From Fimbriimonas sp. (GTDB lineage: Bacteria > Armatimonadota > Fimbriimonadia > Fimbriimonadales > Fimbriimonadaceae), in the NCBI GenBank assembly GCA_029866005.1, contig JARXAE010000003.1:62001-126000 (forward strand): DNA of 64,000 bases. The letters are read 5' to 3'. Position numbers and translations under genes: made by a program. The notes beneath the pieces were generated by a model. That model saw nothing but the letters and a program-made list of their open reading frames with translations. It made no database searches and was not told the origin of the DNA. Numbering within the stretch: the stretch's first letter is position 1; the number at the start of each line of letters is the position of its first letter. Of this stretch, positions 9,510-16,934 are shown in pieces.

Positions 9510-9977
9510 TCACCGGCTCCCCGTTGGGCTGGGGGTTTTGGATGGTTGGCTCACGAGAGCCTTCGTGCGGAGGTGGCGGAATTTGAAGAGGAGGGTGACG
9601 ATTAAGATTGACGCTAGGCGTCCTGGGGCACCACCGGGGGCGGTGAAGGAGAGTTCGTCGCGCAGGACAGACGTTTCGCCATCGACGCGGAAGAGGTGGT
9701 TGTGTGACCACTCGAGAAAGGGGGATTTGATGGCGCGGTCGGTGAAGCCGTTTGGCGGGTCGACGTTGAGGAGCTCGACTTCCCAGTCTTGGTTGATGAC
9801 GCCTAGAATGGTGCTTCGAACCTCGAGTTTGGCTCCGTTAATGACTTTGAGTTCACCTTTGAGCTGGACCTTGGTGAGTGGGGGGCTGAGGGAGTGGAGC
9901 GCCTCACTCGATGAGTGGAACTCCCAGAGCTTCTGCTGCGAGCAGGGCATTCGGGTTTCGAAGTTCAGGTTGGTCAT
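9510..9977 (-). CDS. SRPBCC (START-like) ligand-binding family protein
   Basis: 155 residues. The sequence follows the short SRPBCC pattern seen in cell-division-inhibitor-like ligand-binding proteins: FETRMPCSQQKLWEFHSSSE, LHSLSPPLTKV, a Gly-rich strand, QDWEVELL, FTDRAIKSPFLEWSHNHLF, and DELSFTAPGG. The family binds hydrophobic ligands in a helix-grip fold; no ligand is known here. Its ATG overlaps the stop of the YraN gene by four bases (ATGA), so both are co-translated. The competing plus-strand open frames over this stretch carry no family signal. Confidence 0.75.
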   Translation of the reverse strand: MTNLNFETRMPCSQQKLWEFHSSSEALHSLSPPLTKVQLKGELKVINGAKLEVRSTILGVINQDWEVELLNVDPPNGFTDRAIKSPFLEWSHNHLFRVDGETSVLRDELSFTAPGGAPGRLASILIVTLLFKFRHLRTKALVSQPSKTPSPTGSR

Positions 9978-10306
9978 AGAAAGCGCTCGGTGTGCCGCAT
10001 GCCTTGGGGACCGATGGCGATGAAGTCGAATCGGTAATCGCGCGCCTCGGGCATCTCAGAGAGATACGCAGTGGCGGCACGCCGAATTGCATCAACTTTG
10101 TCTTCGGTGACGGACCATTCGGCTTCATCATCGGTTCGCCAGCGGACTTCGACGAAGACCAATTCTTCGGCATCGAGGGCGATGATGTCGATTTCTCCGC
10201 CTCGAATCGTGAAGTTTCGTGTGACAATGGTATAGCCTTGAGCGCGCAGATAGTCTGCCGCCACTGCCTCGTACTCGCGTCCTTTTGGAACCCGATTCCC
10301 ACTCAC
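9974..10306 (-). CDS. YraN/UPF0102 family nuclease-like protein
   Basis: 110 residues from a GTG at 10306, the family's normal size. The markers are GREYEAVAADYLRAQGY (N-terminal helix with Glu), GGEIDIIALD (the Gly-Gly-Glu-Ile-Asp strand) and LVFVEVRWR. These form the restriction-endonuclease-like core; the biological role of UPF0102 is unsettled. The GTG start fits the family start (VPKGREYEA after three residues) and the divergent gene beginning at 10323. A longer open frame upstream (to 10462) would run deep into that gene. It is co-translated with the SRPBCC gene, an unusual partner. Confidence 0.82.
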   Translation of the reverse strand: MSGNRVPKGREYEAVAADYLRAQGYTIVTRNFTIRGGEIDIIALDAEELVFVEVRWRTDDEAEWSVTEDKVDAIRRAATAYLSEMPEARDYRFDFIAIGPQGMRHTERFL

Positions 10307-10322
10307 GACACCATTCTGAACG

Positions 10323-11648
10323 ATGTTTGCCTTCCCTATCGCGCCACAAATTGATCTAAAGGAAACGGTCTTACTGAAGCTTGATTCTAAGAAGATTGAC
10401 TTATCGAGCATGGTAGTGAGTCCGGACCGGGCTCGGGTTGGATGCACTTCGGCGGATCGCAAGTACGCGTTGATGGATGGTAAACGATTCGGACCTTTTG
10501 CGGTGGTTGGCTCGCCGGTGTTTAGCGGCGACTCGAGAACATTTGCCTTTGGAGCAATGCGGACTACTGACCAAGGCGGGGAGATGTACGTGGACGGCGC
10601 TTACGTTCAGACCGAGTTTGAAGTCACGCGGGTGATGCGCCTCGGTGACACGGGTCCGTTGGCTTGGATGGAGCGAGGGAAACCTGGGATCAGGGTTTGT
10701 ACCAACGAGTTTAAGACCATTTGGATGCCAAAACTTGTGCGATCAGCATTCAGCACGGACGGTAAGGGATACACGTTTATCTTCAGCGAACTGCCCAAGG
10801 TTCCGGAACAGAGCCCGCCGGAATATCTGCTGCAGGGAAACTCCCCGGTTGTGCCTCGGGCACGAACGGTTAATAGTTTTCCGGCTCCGGGCGGGAAGAA
10901 CTATTTGAGCATCCACCTCGATACAAAAGTCGACTTCAACTCACCCTCGGAAATCGGATATGGAGATTGGAATGGGCAGCGGTTTGCTTATGAGGGGAAG
11001 GTGGTTGGGCTTCCCATGTTCAACTCGACCGGGTCAGCTTGGGCGGTACGGAGCGAGTTCACCGGGGTCACGCCGAAGGGGAATATGCAGTTTTCTAAGT
11101 ACACCACTTCGGCGGGATCGGTGAAGGAACTGGAGATTCAGACCGGGCTTGCTTTCCGACCGGGAGGCGAGGAATTCGTGCTTTGCGGGAAGCGGGGGGA
11201 CGAGTTGTTCATCAAGAAAGCACCAGGGTTTGCGATCCCTTATGCGCAGTTTCCCGGACTTGAAGTTGCGCCGAAGGAGTTCTACCGCGCCGCGGCGTGG
11301 TCAGGCAGGAACATCATTTTGTTGTTCCAAAGCAAGAGGACAAAACCGGTCCTTTACGTTGAGGGCAAGGGGGTCGTGGATCTGAACGTTGATACTGCCT
11401 TTCCAAACACACTTGCCGTGAGTCCGGATGGAAAGTATCTGGCTCTCAATGTGTCGAGAAACGACTTGGGAAGCGTGATGGTGGTTCCGCTGGAGAACCC
11501 GGCTGCGATGACAGTGCTTGGTAAAGAAGATTTTGTGGTTGATCAAGCTGAGAAGGTGGCACCATTGTGGCTCGATAACCAGTCGCTACGGTTCCTTGCG
11601 CTTCGGAAATCGCAGTTGCTCCGTATGGACGCAACCATTCGGAATTAG
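10323..11648 (+). CDS. uncharacterised WD40/TolB-like beta-propeller protein
   Basis: 441 residues with no recognised family name. Repeating segments such as SPVFSGDSRTFAFGA, VRSAFSTDGKGYTF, LAFRPGGEEFVLCG and LAVSPDGKYLALNVS have the S-P/D-G-K rhythm of TolB/WD40-like propeller blades. About six such blades can be seen. No clear signal peptide is present (MFAFPIAPQIDLKETV). It starts divergently from YraN and ends by overlapping rnhB by four bases. A sensor, scaffold or stress-related role is possible; nothing decides between them. Confidence 0.6.
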   Translation: MFAFPIAPQIDLKETVLLKLDSKKIDLSSMVVSPDRARVGCTSADRKYALMDGKRFGPFAVVGSPVFSGDSRTFAFGAMRTTDQGGEMYVDGAYVQTEFEVTRVMRLGDTGPLAWMERGKPGIRVCTNEFKTIWMPKLVRSAFSTDGKGYTFIFSELPKVPEQSPPEYLLQGNSPVVPRARTVNSFPAPGGKNYLSIHLDTKVDFNSPSEIGYGDWNGQRFAYEGKVVGLPMFNSTGSAWAVRSEFTGVTPKGNMQFSKYTTSAGSVKELEIQTGLAFRPGGEEFVLCGKRGDELFIKKAPGFAIPYAQFPGLEVAPKEFYRAAAWSGRNIILLFQSKRTKPVLYVEGKGVVDLNVDTAFPNTLAVSPDGKYLALNVSRNDLGSVMVVPLENPAAMTVLGKEDFVVDQAEKVAPLWLDNQSLRFLALRKSQLLRMDATIRN

Positions 11649-12229
11649 AATAGGGTCGCCTGATAGAACGCGGCCACCGGGGCAAATGACCCACGATGGA
11701 TTGGGCATGGACCGTGGGTCTTCAGGGCTTCGAGGTGTTCCGGCGTTGGATATCCGAAGTGCTTTTCGAATCCGTATTGGGGGAATTGTTCTGCGATTTC
11801 GACCATGTATCGGTCGCGCGCGTTTTTCGCGAGAATTGACGCTGCGGCGATTTCGGCGATTTTTCCGTCGCCCTTGATCACCGTTTCGACAGGGATGCTG
11901 AGGCCCTTGGGGATTTGGTTTCCGTCGATCAGGGCGCCTTGGGGGGTTTCGAGGGCGAGGATCGCGCGGCTCATCGCGGCGAGGGAGGCGTGGAGGATGT
12001 TCTTTTGGTCGATCTCTTCCGGCCAGGCGAATTCGACGTGGAAGATTGCACCGTCGCGGATCCGCTGTTCGAGTTGGTTGCGTTTGGAGATGTCAAGCTT
12101 CTTGGAATCGTTGAGGCCCTGGATGTTGAAATCAGGCGGGAGGATGACGGCGGCGGCAACTACGGGACCGGCGAGGGGTCCGCGGCCAGCTTCATCGGCC
12201 CCGGCCCATCCGGGGCGGCGATCAAGCAT
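11645..12229 (-). CDS. rnhB: ribonuclease HII
   Basis: Removes ribonucleotides from DNA and the RNA strand of RNA-DNA hybrids; cytoplasmic. 194 residues. The RNase HII signature GADEAGRGPLAGPVVAAAVI at about 10-29 contains the first Asp-Glu pair. ALIDGNQIPKGL and AAASILAKNARDRYM carry the further catalytic carboxylates, and YGFEKHFGYPTPEHLEAL is typical of the C-terminal part. The ATG at 12229 lies inside the end of lipB, an eight-base overlap, so translation is probably coupled. Confidence 0.96.
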   Translation of the reverse strand: MLDRRPGWAGADEAGRGPLAGPVVAAAVILPPDFNIQGLNDSKKLDISKRNQLEQRIRDGAIFHVEFAWPEEIDQKNILHASLAAMSRAILALETPQGALIDGNQIPKGLSIPVETVIKGDGKIAEIAAASILAKNARDRYMVEIAEQFPQYGFEKHFGYPTPEHLEALKTHGPCPIHRGSFAPVAAFYQATLF

Positions 12230-12875
12230 CAAATACCTCGTGGAAGCCTTGGATCAGATGCGGTTTGAATTCTTCGATCGAGATGGGGCGACCGAGTTCT
12301 TGAGAGATGGAGGTGACGCCGTGGGTGCGGATTCCGCAGGGGACGAACCAAGTGAAGGGCTCGAGGTTGATGTCGCAGTTCACGGCGATGCCGTGCATGG
12401 AGACCCATTTCTTGAGCTTGATGCCAATGGCGCAAACCTTTCTTTGCTTGATCCAGACGCCGGAGTTGACGTCGAGCCTTTCGCCTTCGAGGGTGATCTT
12501 GCTCAGCCCTCGGATGACGGACTCTTCGAGTTGGCGCATCCAGAGGTGGAGGTCTTTGCCGCGCTGGGCGACGTTGAAGATGGGGTATGCGACGAGTTGG
12601 CCCGGGGCGTGATAGGTGACATCGCCGCCACGATCTGTTGGCTCGATCTCTATTTGTCGCTCTAAGTACCACTCGCGGGGGTGGAGCAAGTTCTCTTCGT
12701 GGAAACTGGCTCCGAGGGTGAGAACGAACGGGTGCTCGACGAGGATAAGCGCGTCCTTTCGACCTTCTTGGACCTCAGTGACGTACTGTTTTTGCACCTC
12801 GTGCGCCTCGCTATAGCCCATGCGCCCAAGGTCAACAACGTCGAAACTCGCCACTTCGTATGTAGTTTGATGCAA
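12222..12875 (-). CDS. lipB: lipoyl(octanoyl) transferase
   Basis: Transfers octanoyl groups from acyl carrier protein to lipoyl domains of 2-oxoacid dehydrogenases and GcvH; cytoplasmic. 217 residues, normal length. RGGDVTYHAPGQLVAYPIFN is at about 82-101. The usual second Gly of YHGPGQ is Ala here, a tolerable change. KVCAIGIKLKKWVSMHG carries the catalytic Lys, and PCGIRTHGVTSI carries the catalytic Cys. First gene of a lipB-rnhB pair; divergent from the hemolysin III gene. Confidence 0.95.
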   Translation of the reverse strand: MHQTTYEVASFDVVDLGRMGYSEAHEVQKQYVTEVQEGRKDALILVEHPFVLTLGASFHEENLLHPREWYLERQIEIEPTDRGGDVTYHAPGQLVAYPIFNVAQRGKDLHLWMRQLEESVIRGLSKITLEGERLDVNSGVWIKQRKVCAIGIKLKKWVSMHGIAVNCDINLEPFTWFVPCGIRTHGVTSISQELGRPISIEEFKPHLIQGFHEVFDA

Positions 12876-12877
12876 GG

Positions 12878-12883
12878 TACATT
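12878..12883 (+). promoter_or_regulatory. -10-like box of the hemolysin III gene
   Basis: TACATT stands six bases before the GTG start at 12890, and no Shine-Dalgarno site is present. With the usual -10 to start-site distance, transcription would begin at or next to the start codon (leaderless mRNA). The same arrangement recurs at many genes in this window. Confidence 0.5.
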
Positions 12884-12889
12884 CGAGTT

Positions 12890-13501
12890 GTGAGAGTTCG
12901 CGAGCCGTTTAATGCCTTTTCGCACCTTTTAGGGGCGGTTTTGGCGGTGCTTGGGCTGGCGTACTTGTTGTTAAAAAATGGAGCACCATCGGCTCCGGCG
13001 TATTTGGTTTATGGCTTTGGAACCTCGTTTTTGTTCATTTCCAGCGCGATTTATCACTGGACCAAGGTTGCAAAACCGGGGTTACAGAAGATGGATCATG
13101 CGGCAATTTATTGCATGATCGCGGGGACGTATTTCCCGGTCGCTCTGCTCGCGATTGGCGGGCAAGTGGGTTTGTTTATGGTGATTACGCAGTGCGTTCT
13201 CTGCGCGATTGGTGTGACTACGACCATTCGGATGGATAAGCCACCGACTTGGCTAAGACTCGTGTTGTATTTAGTGATGGGGTGGATGATGCTGCCCTTT
13301 GTTGGGATTTTGGTTCCGAAGATTGGCACGGTTGCGGTGGTGTGGATGTTCGCGGGTGGGCTTGCTTACACTGTGGGGACCGTGGTTTATGCCTCGAAGC
13401 GACCGAAGCTGTGGCCCGGGAAGTTCGGTTTTCACGAGCTTTGGCATGTGTTTGTGCTCGCCGGTGCGGTCTGTCACTTTGTGGTGATGACCTACATTTA
13501 A
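12890..13501 (+). CDS. hemolysin III family (YqfA/PAQR-like) membrane protein
   Basis: 203 residues with seven hydrophobic segments. The family marks are EPFNAFSHLLGAVLAVLG at the N-terminus, SAIYHW at about 51-56, LQKMDHAAIYCMIAGTYFP at about 65-83, and FHELWHVFVLAGAVCHF near the C-terminus. The conserved His, Asp and Ser positions of the PAQR/ceramidase-like superfamily are all present. A direct haemolytic role is unlikely; bacterial members influence membrane lipid homeostasis. The start codon is GTG. Confidence 0.93.
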   Translation: MRVREPFNAFSHLLGAVLAVLGLAYLLLKNGAPSAPAYLVYGFGTSFLFISSAIYHWTKVAKPGLQKMDHAAIYCMIAGTYFPVALLAIGGQVGLFMVITQCVLCAIGVTTTIRMDKPPTWLRLVLYLVMGWMMLPFVGILVPKIGTVAVVWMFAGGLAYTVGTVVYASKRPKLWPGKFGFHELWHVFVLAGAVCHFVVMTYI

Positions 13502-13506
13502 GTCGG

Positions 13507-13512
13507 TATCCT
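13507..13512 (+). promoter_or_regulatory. -10-like box of the LD-carboxypeptidase gene
   Basis: TATCCT lies 11 bases upstream of the ATG at 13524, and no Shine-Dalgarno sequence lies between. The same hexamer at a similar distance precedes uvrC, and it lies five bases before argDF. Confidence 0.45.
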
Positions 13513-13523
13513 TCTCATCGCCG

Positions 13524-14447
13524 ATGCGTAAGCCAAAAGCACTTAAGCCCGGAGACACGATAAGTTTGGTCTCCCCTGCTTCTCCTTTATGTCCCGAGCA
13601 GACTGCCAAGGGGATCGGAATACTGGAGTCAGCGGGTTACAGAGTTAAGCTGTCGCCAAGTGTTTACGCGGCGGCGGAATACCTGGCTGGATCGGATGAG
13701 GCGCGTGCGAAGGATGTGCAGGAGGCCTTTGATGATCCTGAGACTCATGCCGTTTTTTGCTCACGAGGGGGCTATGGTTGCTCTCGGTTGATGCCGCTTT
13801 TGGACCTGGATCGAATGGCTTCATCGAGGAAGCTGTTTAGCGGATTTTCGGATATTACGGTTCTTCATGCTGCTATGAACCGGCGGGGACTGGCGACATT
13901 ACACGCTCCAATGGCGCTTACGCTCCACACGGATCGAGAGCCTTGGGTTTATGAGTCGCTGCAGGCGGCGTTGGGCGGGAGGAATCCGATTACGGATGGT
14001 GCACCGAAAGGTTCTTGTTTGGTCGGGGGTCGGGCGCGTGGGCAAGTCGTGGGGGGGTGTTTAATGCTGCTTTGCGATTTGATCGGGACTCCCGAGCAGG
14101 TTGTGATGGACGGTAAGATTGTGCTTCTCGAGGATGTTGATGAGGCTCCGCATCGGGTGGACGCGATGCTGACTCATTTGATCAATAGTGGTTCGATTCA
14201 GGGAGCGGCAGGGATTGTGGTTGGCGAAATGACTCGCTCCGACGAACGGGTTGATAAGACGATTGGCGCGAGGCCATGGCGGGAGATTGTCGGAGACCGG
14301 CTCGGGAGCCTGGGGATCCCGACGATCATTGATTTTCCGTTTGGGCATGCGAAGCAGATGTTGTCGCTTCCGCTCGGTATTCAAGCCGAAATGGATGCCA
14401 ACCTTGGTACATTGAAATATACGGAATCGCTATGCGAGCAAGATTAG
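13524..14447 (+). CDS. LD-carboxypeptidase (peptidase S66 family)
   Basis: Cleaves the terminal D-Ala from murein tetrapeptides during cell-wall recycling (LdcA), or acts on peptide-nucleotide toxins (MccF branch). 307 residues. Key segments are FCSRGGYGCSRLMPLLD, FSGFSDITVLH with the nucleophilic Ser, the Glu in IVLLEDVDEAPHRVD, and the His in DFPFGHAKQMLSLPLG, giving the Ser-Glu-His triad. No signal peptide, so it is cytoplasmic as in the family. The downstream glycosidase gene starts inside its 3' end (16-base overlap), which fits a murein- or envelope-related pair. Confidence 0.93.
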   Translation: MRKPKALKPGDTISLVSPASPLCPEQTAKGIGILESAGYRVKLSPSVYAAAEYLAGSDEARAKDVQEAFDDPETHAVFCSRGGYGCSRLMPLLDLDRMASSRKLFSGFSDITVLHAAMNRRGLATLHAPMALTLHTDREPWVYESLQAALGGRNPITDGAPKGSCLVGGRARGQVVGGCLMLLCDLIGTPEQVVMDGKIVLLEDVDEAPHRVDAMLTHLINSGSIQGAAGIVVGEMTRSDERVDKTIGARPWREIVGDRLGSLGIPTIIDFPFGHAKQMLSLPLGIQAEMDANLGTLKYTESLCEQD

Positions 14448-15820
14448 GTCTCATTTTCCTTGTGCCGGTCTGGTTGACCGCGAGTTCGTTCCAATCGGCG
14501 CGGAGTCAAGTTTGGGAGAAACCCATCGCGCCGGGGCTCATCTATCGAGAGGAAATTCAACTGGATCCTCCCCGGATGATCCACTCATTACGTGTGATTG
14601 GGCAAAATCCAGTCATTTCGTTCCTTCCTGAACTTGCTGGAAAGACAGTTTTTGAGGCGAACACAAACGGACTTGGAAAGGTCAGCAAGATCGTTGAAGA
14701 TACGGGTGCAATCGCCGCCATCAACGCGGACTTTTTTGCCGTGAATCCGGCTCAGGGTGATCCTCTCGGCCTGATGGTCAGACGCGGCACATTCCTGAGC
14801 CTCCCTAATCCTCGTCGAGCAGTTTTTGCTTGGGGACCGACGAATTCGGTCTTTGGTTTTGCGCGATTTAGTGGCTCCGTTACTCCGGACGGTGGTTCCC
14901 CGATCATTATCGACGGTTTCAATCAGGAGTGTCCAGAAAACAAGGTGACCCTCAACACTCCGGATGCCGGAATTTCGAAGTCGAAATCTCCCTGCTTGAC
15001 GGTGGTTCTCAAGGTGGACGGATCGAGGATTACGCCTTCAACCCAGGTTGGGGCCACCGTAGTCAGTGCCTCTGCAGATGCGGCAAACATGCCGCTCACC
15101 GACGGAAAATTCACGTTGGTCGCTCAGGGCTCGAAGATCGAGCAACTGGCTGATCTTCAACCCGGACAGCGACTCACAATCAAGCTCTCAACGGCGGGAT
15201 TCGATTGGGAGAAGATTGAAAACGTAGTGAGCGGCGGATCGCTTTTGATGCGCGACGGAAACATTTACGTTGACGCCGAGAACGAGGGATTTGGGACAGA
15301 TTTTGCGAACGTTCGGCATCCGAGGACGGCGGTTGGGCGAACAGGGGACGGGGATCTTCTTTTCGTAACGATTGATGGACGCCAAAAGATGAGCGTCGGT
15401 GCGACTTTGAGCGAGGCGGCCGAGATTATGAAGGAGCTCGGTTGCCGAGATGCCCTCAACTTGGATGGAGGTGGGTCGACGACGATGAATATTCTTGGTC
15501 TCAGTATCAACCGTCCAAGCGACAAAACGGGCGAGCGAACGGTGGCAAACGGGGTGGCTTTTTACGGTCCTAAGTTGCCGAGCATCGACACCAAGATGAA
15601 ATTCCAGATTATTGGACCGCTGATCGTTGATGGCAAGGCTCAGGCGCGAGTTGTTGATGGCAGTGGCAAAGAAGTTCCCAATATTGAGATTCTCTGGAGT
15701 TTACAAGGCGGGGCATGGATTGACCAAGGTGGGCAGATCAACGGCCTCGAGAAAGGGCCGGTGACTCTCCAAGCCTTTTGCCGAGGAACGATTTTAACGG
15801 CCAAGATCACGATCAAGTAA
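14432..15820 (+). CDS. secreted phosphodiester glycosidase family protein (NAGPA/DUF2233)
   Basis: 462 residues. A signal peptide (LGLIFLVPVWLTASSF) is followed by the NAGPA fold: AIAAINADFF at about 90-99, the RRGTFLSLPNPRRAVFAWG region, and the strongly conserved RDALNLDGGGSTTMN. These enzymes hydrolyse phosphodiester-linked sugars such as those in wall teichoic acids or exopolysaccharide; the bacterial substrate varies. The last 80 residues look like an extra beta-sandwich. It overlaps the LD-carboxypeptidase gene by 16 bases. Confidence 0.88.
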   Translation: MRARLGLIFLVPVWLTASSFQSARSQVWEKPIAPGLIYREEIQLDPPRMIHSLRVIGQNPVISFLPELAGKTVFEANTNGLGKVSKIVEDTGAIAAINADFFAVNPAQGDPLGLMVRRGTFLSLPNPRRAVFAWGPTNSVFGFARFSGSVTPDGGSPIIIDGFNQECPENKVTLNTPDAGISKSKSPCLTVVLKVDGSRITPSTQVGATVVSASADAANMPLTDGKFTLVAQGSKIEQLADLQPGQRLTIKLSTAGFDWEKIENVVSGGSLLMRDGNIYVDAENEGFGTDFANVRHPRTAVGRTGDGDLLFVTIDGRQKMSVGATLSEAAEIMKELGCRDALNLDGGGSTTMNILGLSINRPSDKTGERTVANGVAFYGPKLPSIDTKMKFQIIGPLIVDGKAQARVVDGSGKEVPNIEILWSLQGGAWIDQGGQINGLEKGPVTLQAFCRGTILTAKITIK

Positions 15821-15839
15821 TTGACGTAGGAAGAGATCG

Positions 15840-16934
15840 ATGTACCAACCGCCATTGCCTCCCGAGTACAGCAATTTGAGCGATGACGAGGTTCGAAACC
15901 GGATCACTACGGCAAGAGCGAAGCTGGGTTCACGACTGGTGATCCTCGGGCATCACTATCAGCGTGATGAGATCATCGAACACGCTGATTTTCGAGGGGA
16001 TAGCTACAAACTTGCGAAACTGGCAGCGGCAGCTCCGGAGGCGGAGTTTATTGTCTTCTGCGGAGTTCATTTCATGGCGGAAAGTGCGGATATTTTGACT
16101 CCGCATGACAAAGTGGTTATTCTGCCCAACCTTGCGGCGGGTTGCAGCATGGCGGATATGGCGAATCTGTTTCAGGTTCGGGCGGCGTGGAAGCAGATTC
16201 ATTCAGTGATTGGTGCTGACGAGAAGGTCATCCCAGTGACCTACATCAACTCAGCGGCGAATCTCAAGGCGTTTGTTGGCGAGCATGAGGGCACGGTTTG
16301 CACCAGCACCAATGCACCCACGGCAGTGAAGTGGGCTCTAGAGCAGGGGACCAAGATGTTCTTCTTTCCTGACCAACATTTGGGGCGGAATACGGGCGTG
16401 AGGCTCGGCTACTCACCAGATGAAATGGTCCTGTGGAATCCTTTCAAGCCGATGGGTGGGAATACGCCGGAGGCGATTCAGGCGGCAAAATTTATCCTCT
16501 GGAAGGGGCACTGCTCTGTTCATAAACGGTTTACGGTCGAGCAGATCGAGAAGGCTCGTCGCGAGCATCCGGGCGTTCATGTGATTGTTCACCCTGAGTG
16601 TGAACTCGAAGTCGTGGCGGCTGCGGACAGCAACGGCTCGACGGAGTTCATTCTGGACTCGATTACGAAGGCGGCAAGCGGCACGAAGTGGGCAGTTGGA
16701 ACCGAGATTAACCTGGTTTCGAGGCTTGCCAAGGAGATGCCCGATAAGGAGATCGTGTGCCTTGATCCCGAGATCTGCCCTTGCGCCACGATGTACCGAA
16801 TTCACCCCAGCTTCCTTTTGTGGATTCTGGAGAATTTGGTCGAGGGGAATGTGCTGAATCAGGTCAAAGTGCCGGACGAGATTCGGGCTAACGCTCTTCT
16901 CTCGCTTCAGAGAATGCTGACCGTCTGTGCGTAG
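15840..16934 (+). CDS. nadA: quinolinate synthase
   Basis: Condenses iminoaspartate with dihydroxyacetone phosphate to quinolinate, the NAD precursor; cytoplasmic 4Fe-4S enzyme. 364 residues. ILGHHYQRDEI near 35, VFCGVHFMAESADIL near 82, VCTSTNAPTAVKWAL and EICPCATMYRIHP near 315 supply the substrate residues and the three cluster cysteines. No nadB or nadC is adjacent. The 3' end overlaps the convergent lon gene by 28 bases. Confidence 0.96.
   Translation: MYQPPLPPEYSNLSDDEVRNRITTARAKLGSRLVILGHHYQRDEIIEHADFRGDSYKLAKLAAAAPEAEFIVFCGVHFMAESADILTPHDKVVILPNLAAGCSMADMANLFQVRAAWKQIHSVIGADEKVIPVTYINSAANLKAFVGEHEGTVCTSTNAPTAVKWALEQGTKMFFFPDQHLGRNTGVRLGYSPDEMVLWNPFKPMGGNTPEAIQAAKFILWKGHCSVHKRFTVEQIEKARREHPGVHVIVHPECELEVVAAADSNGSTEFILDSITKAASGTKWAVGTEINLVSRLAKEMPDKEIVCLDPEICPCATMYRIHPSFLLWILENLVEGNVLNQVKVPDEIRANALLSLQRMLTVCA

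Noticed and set aside
9394-10023. 209-residue plus-strand open frame over the SRPBCC and YraN genes
   Set aside because: No family signal, and it runs through the G tract; the minus-strand frames have clear family motifs and an ATGA junction.
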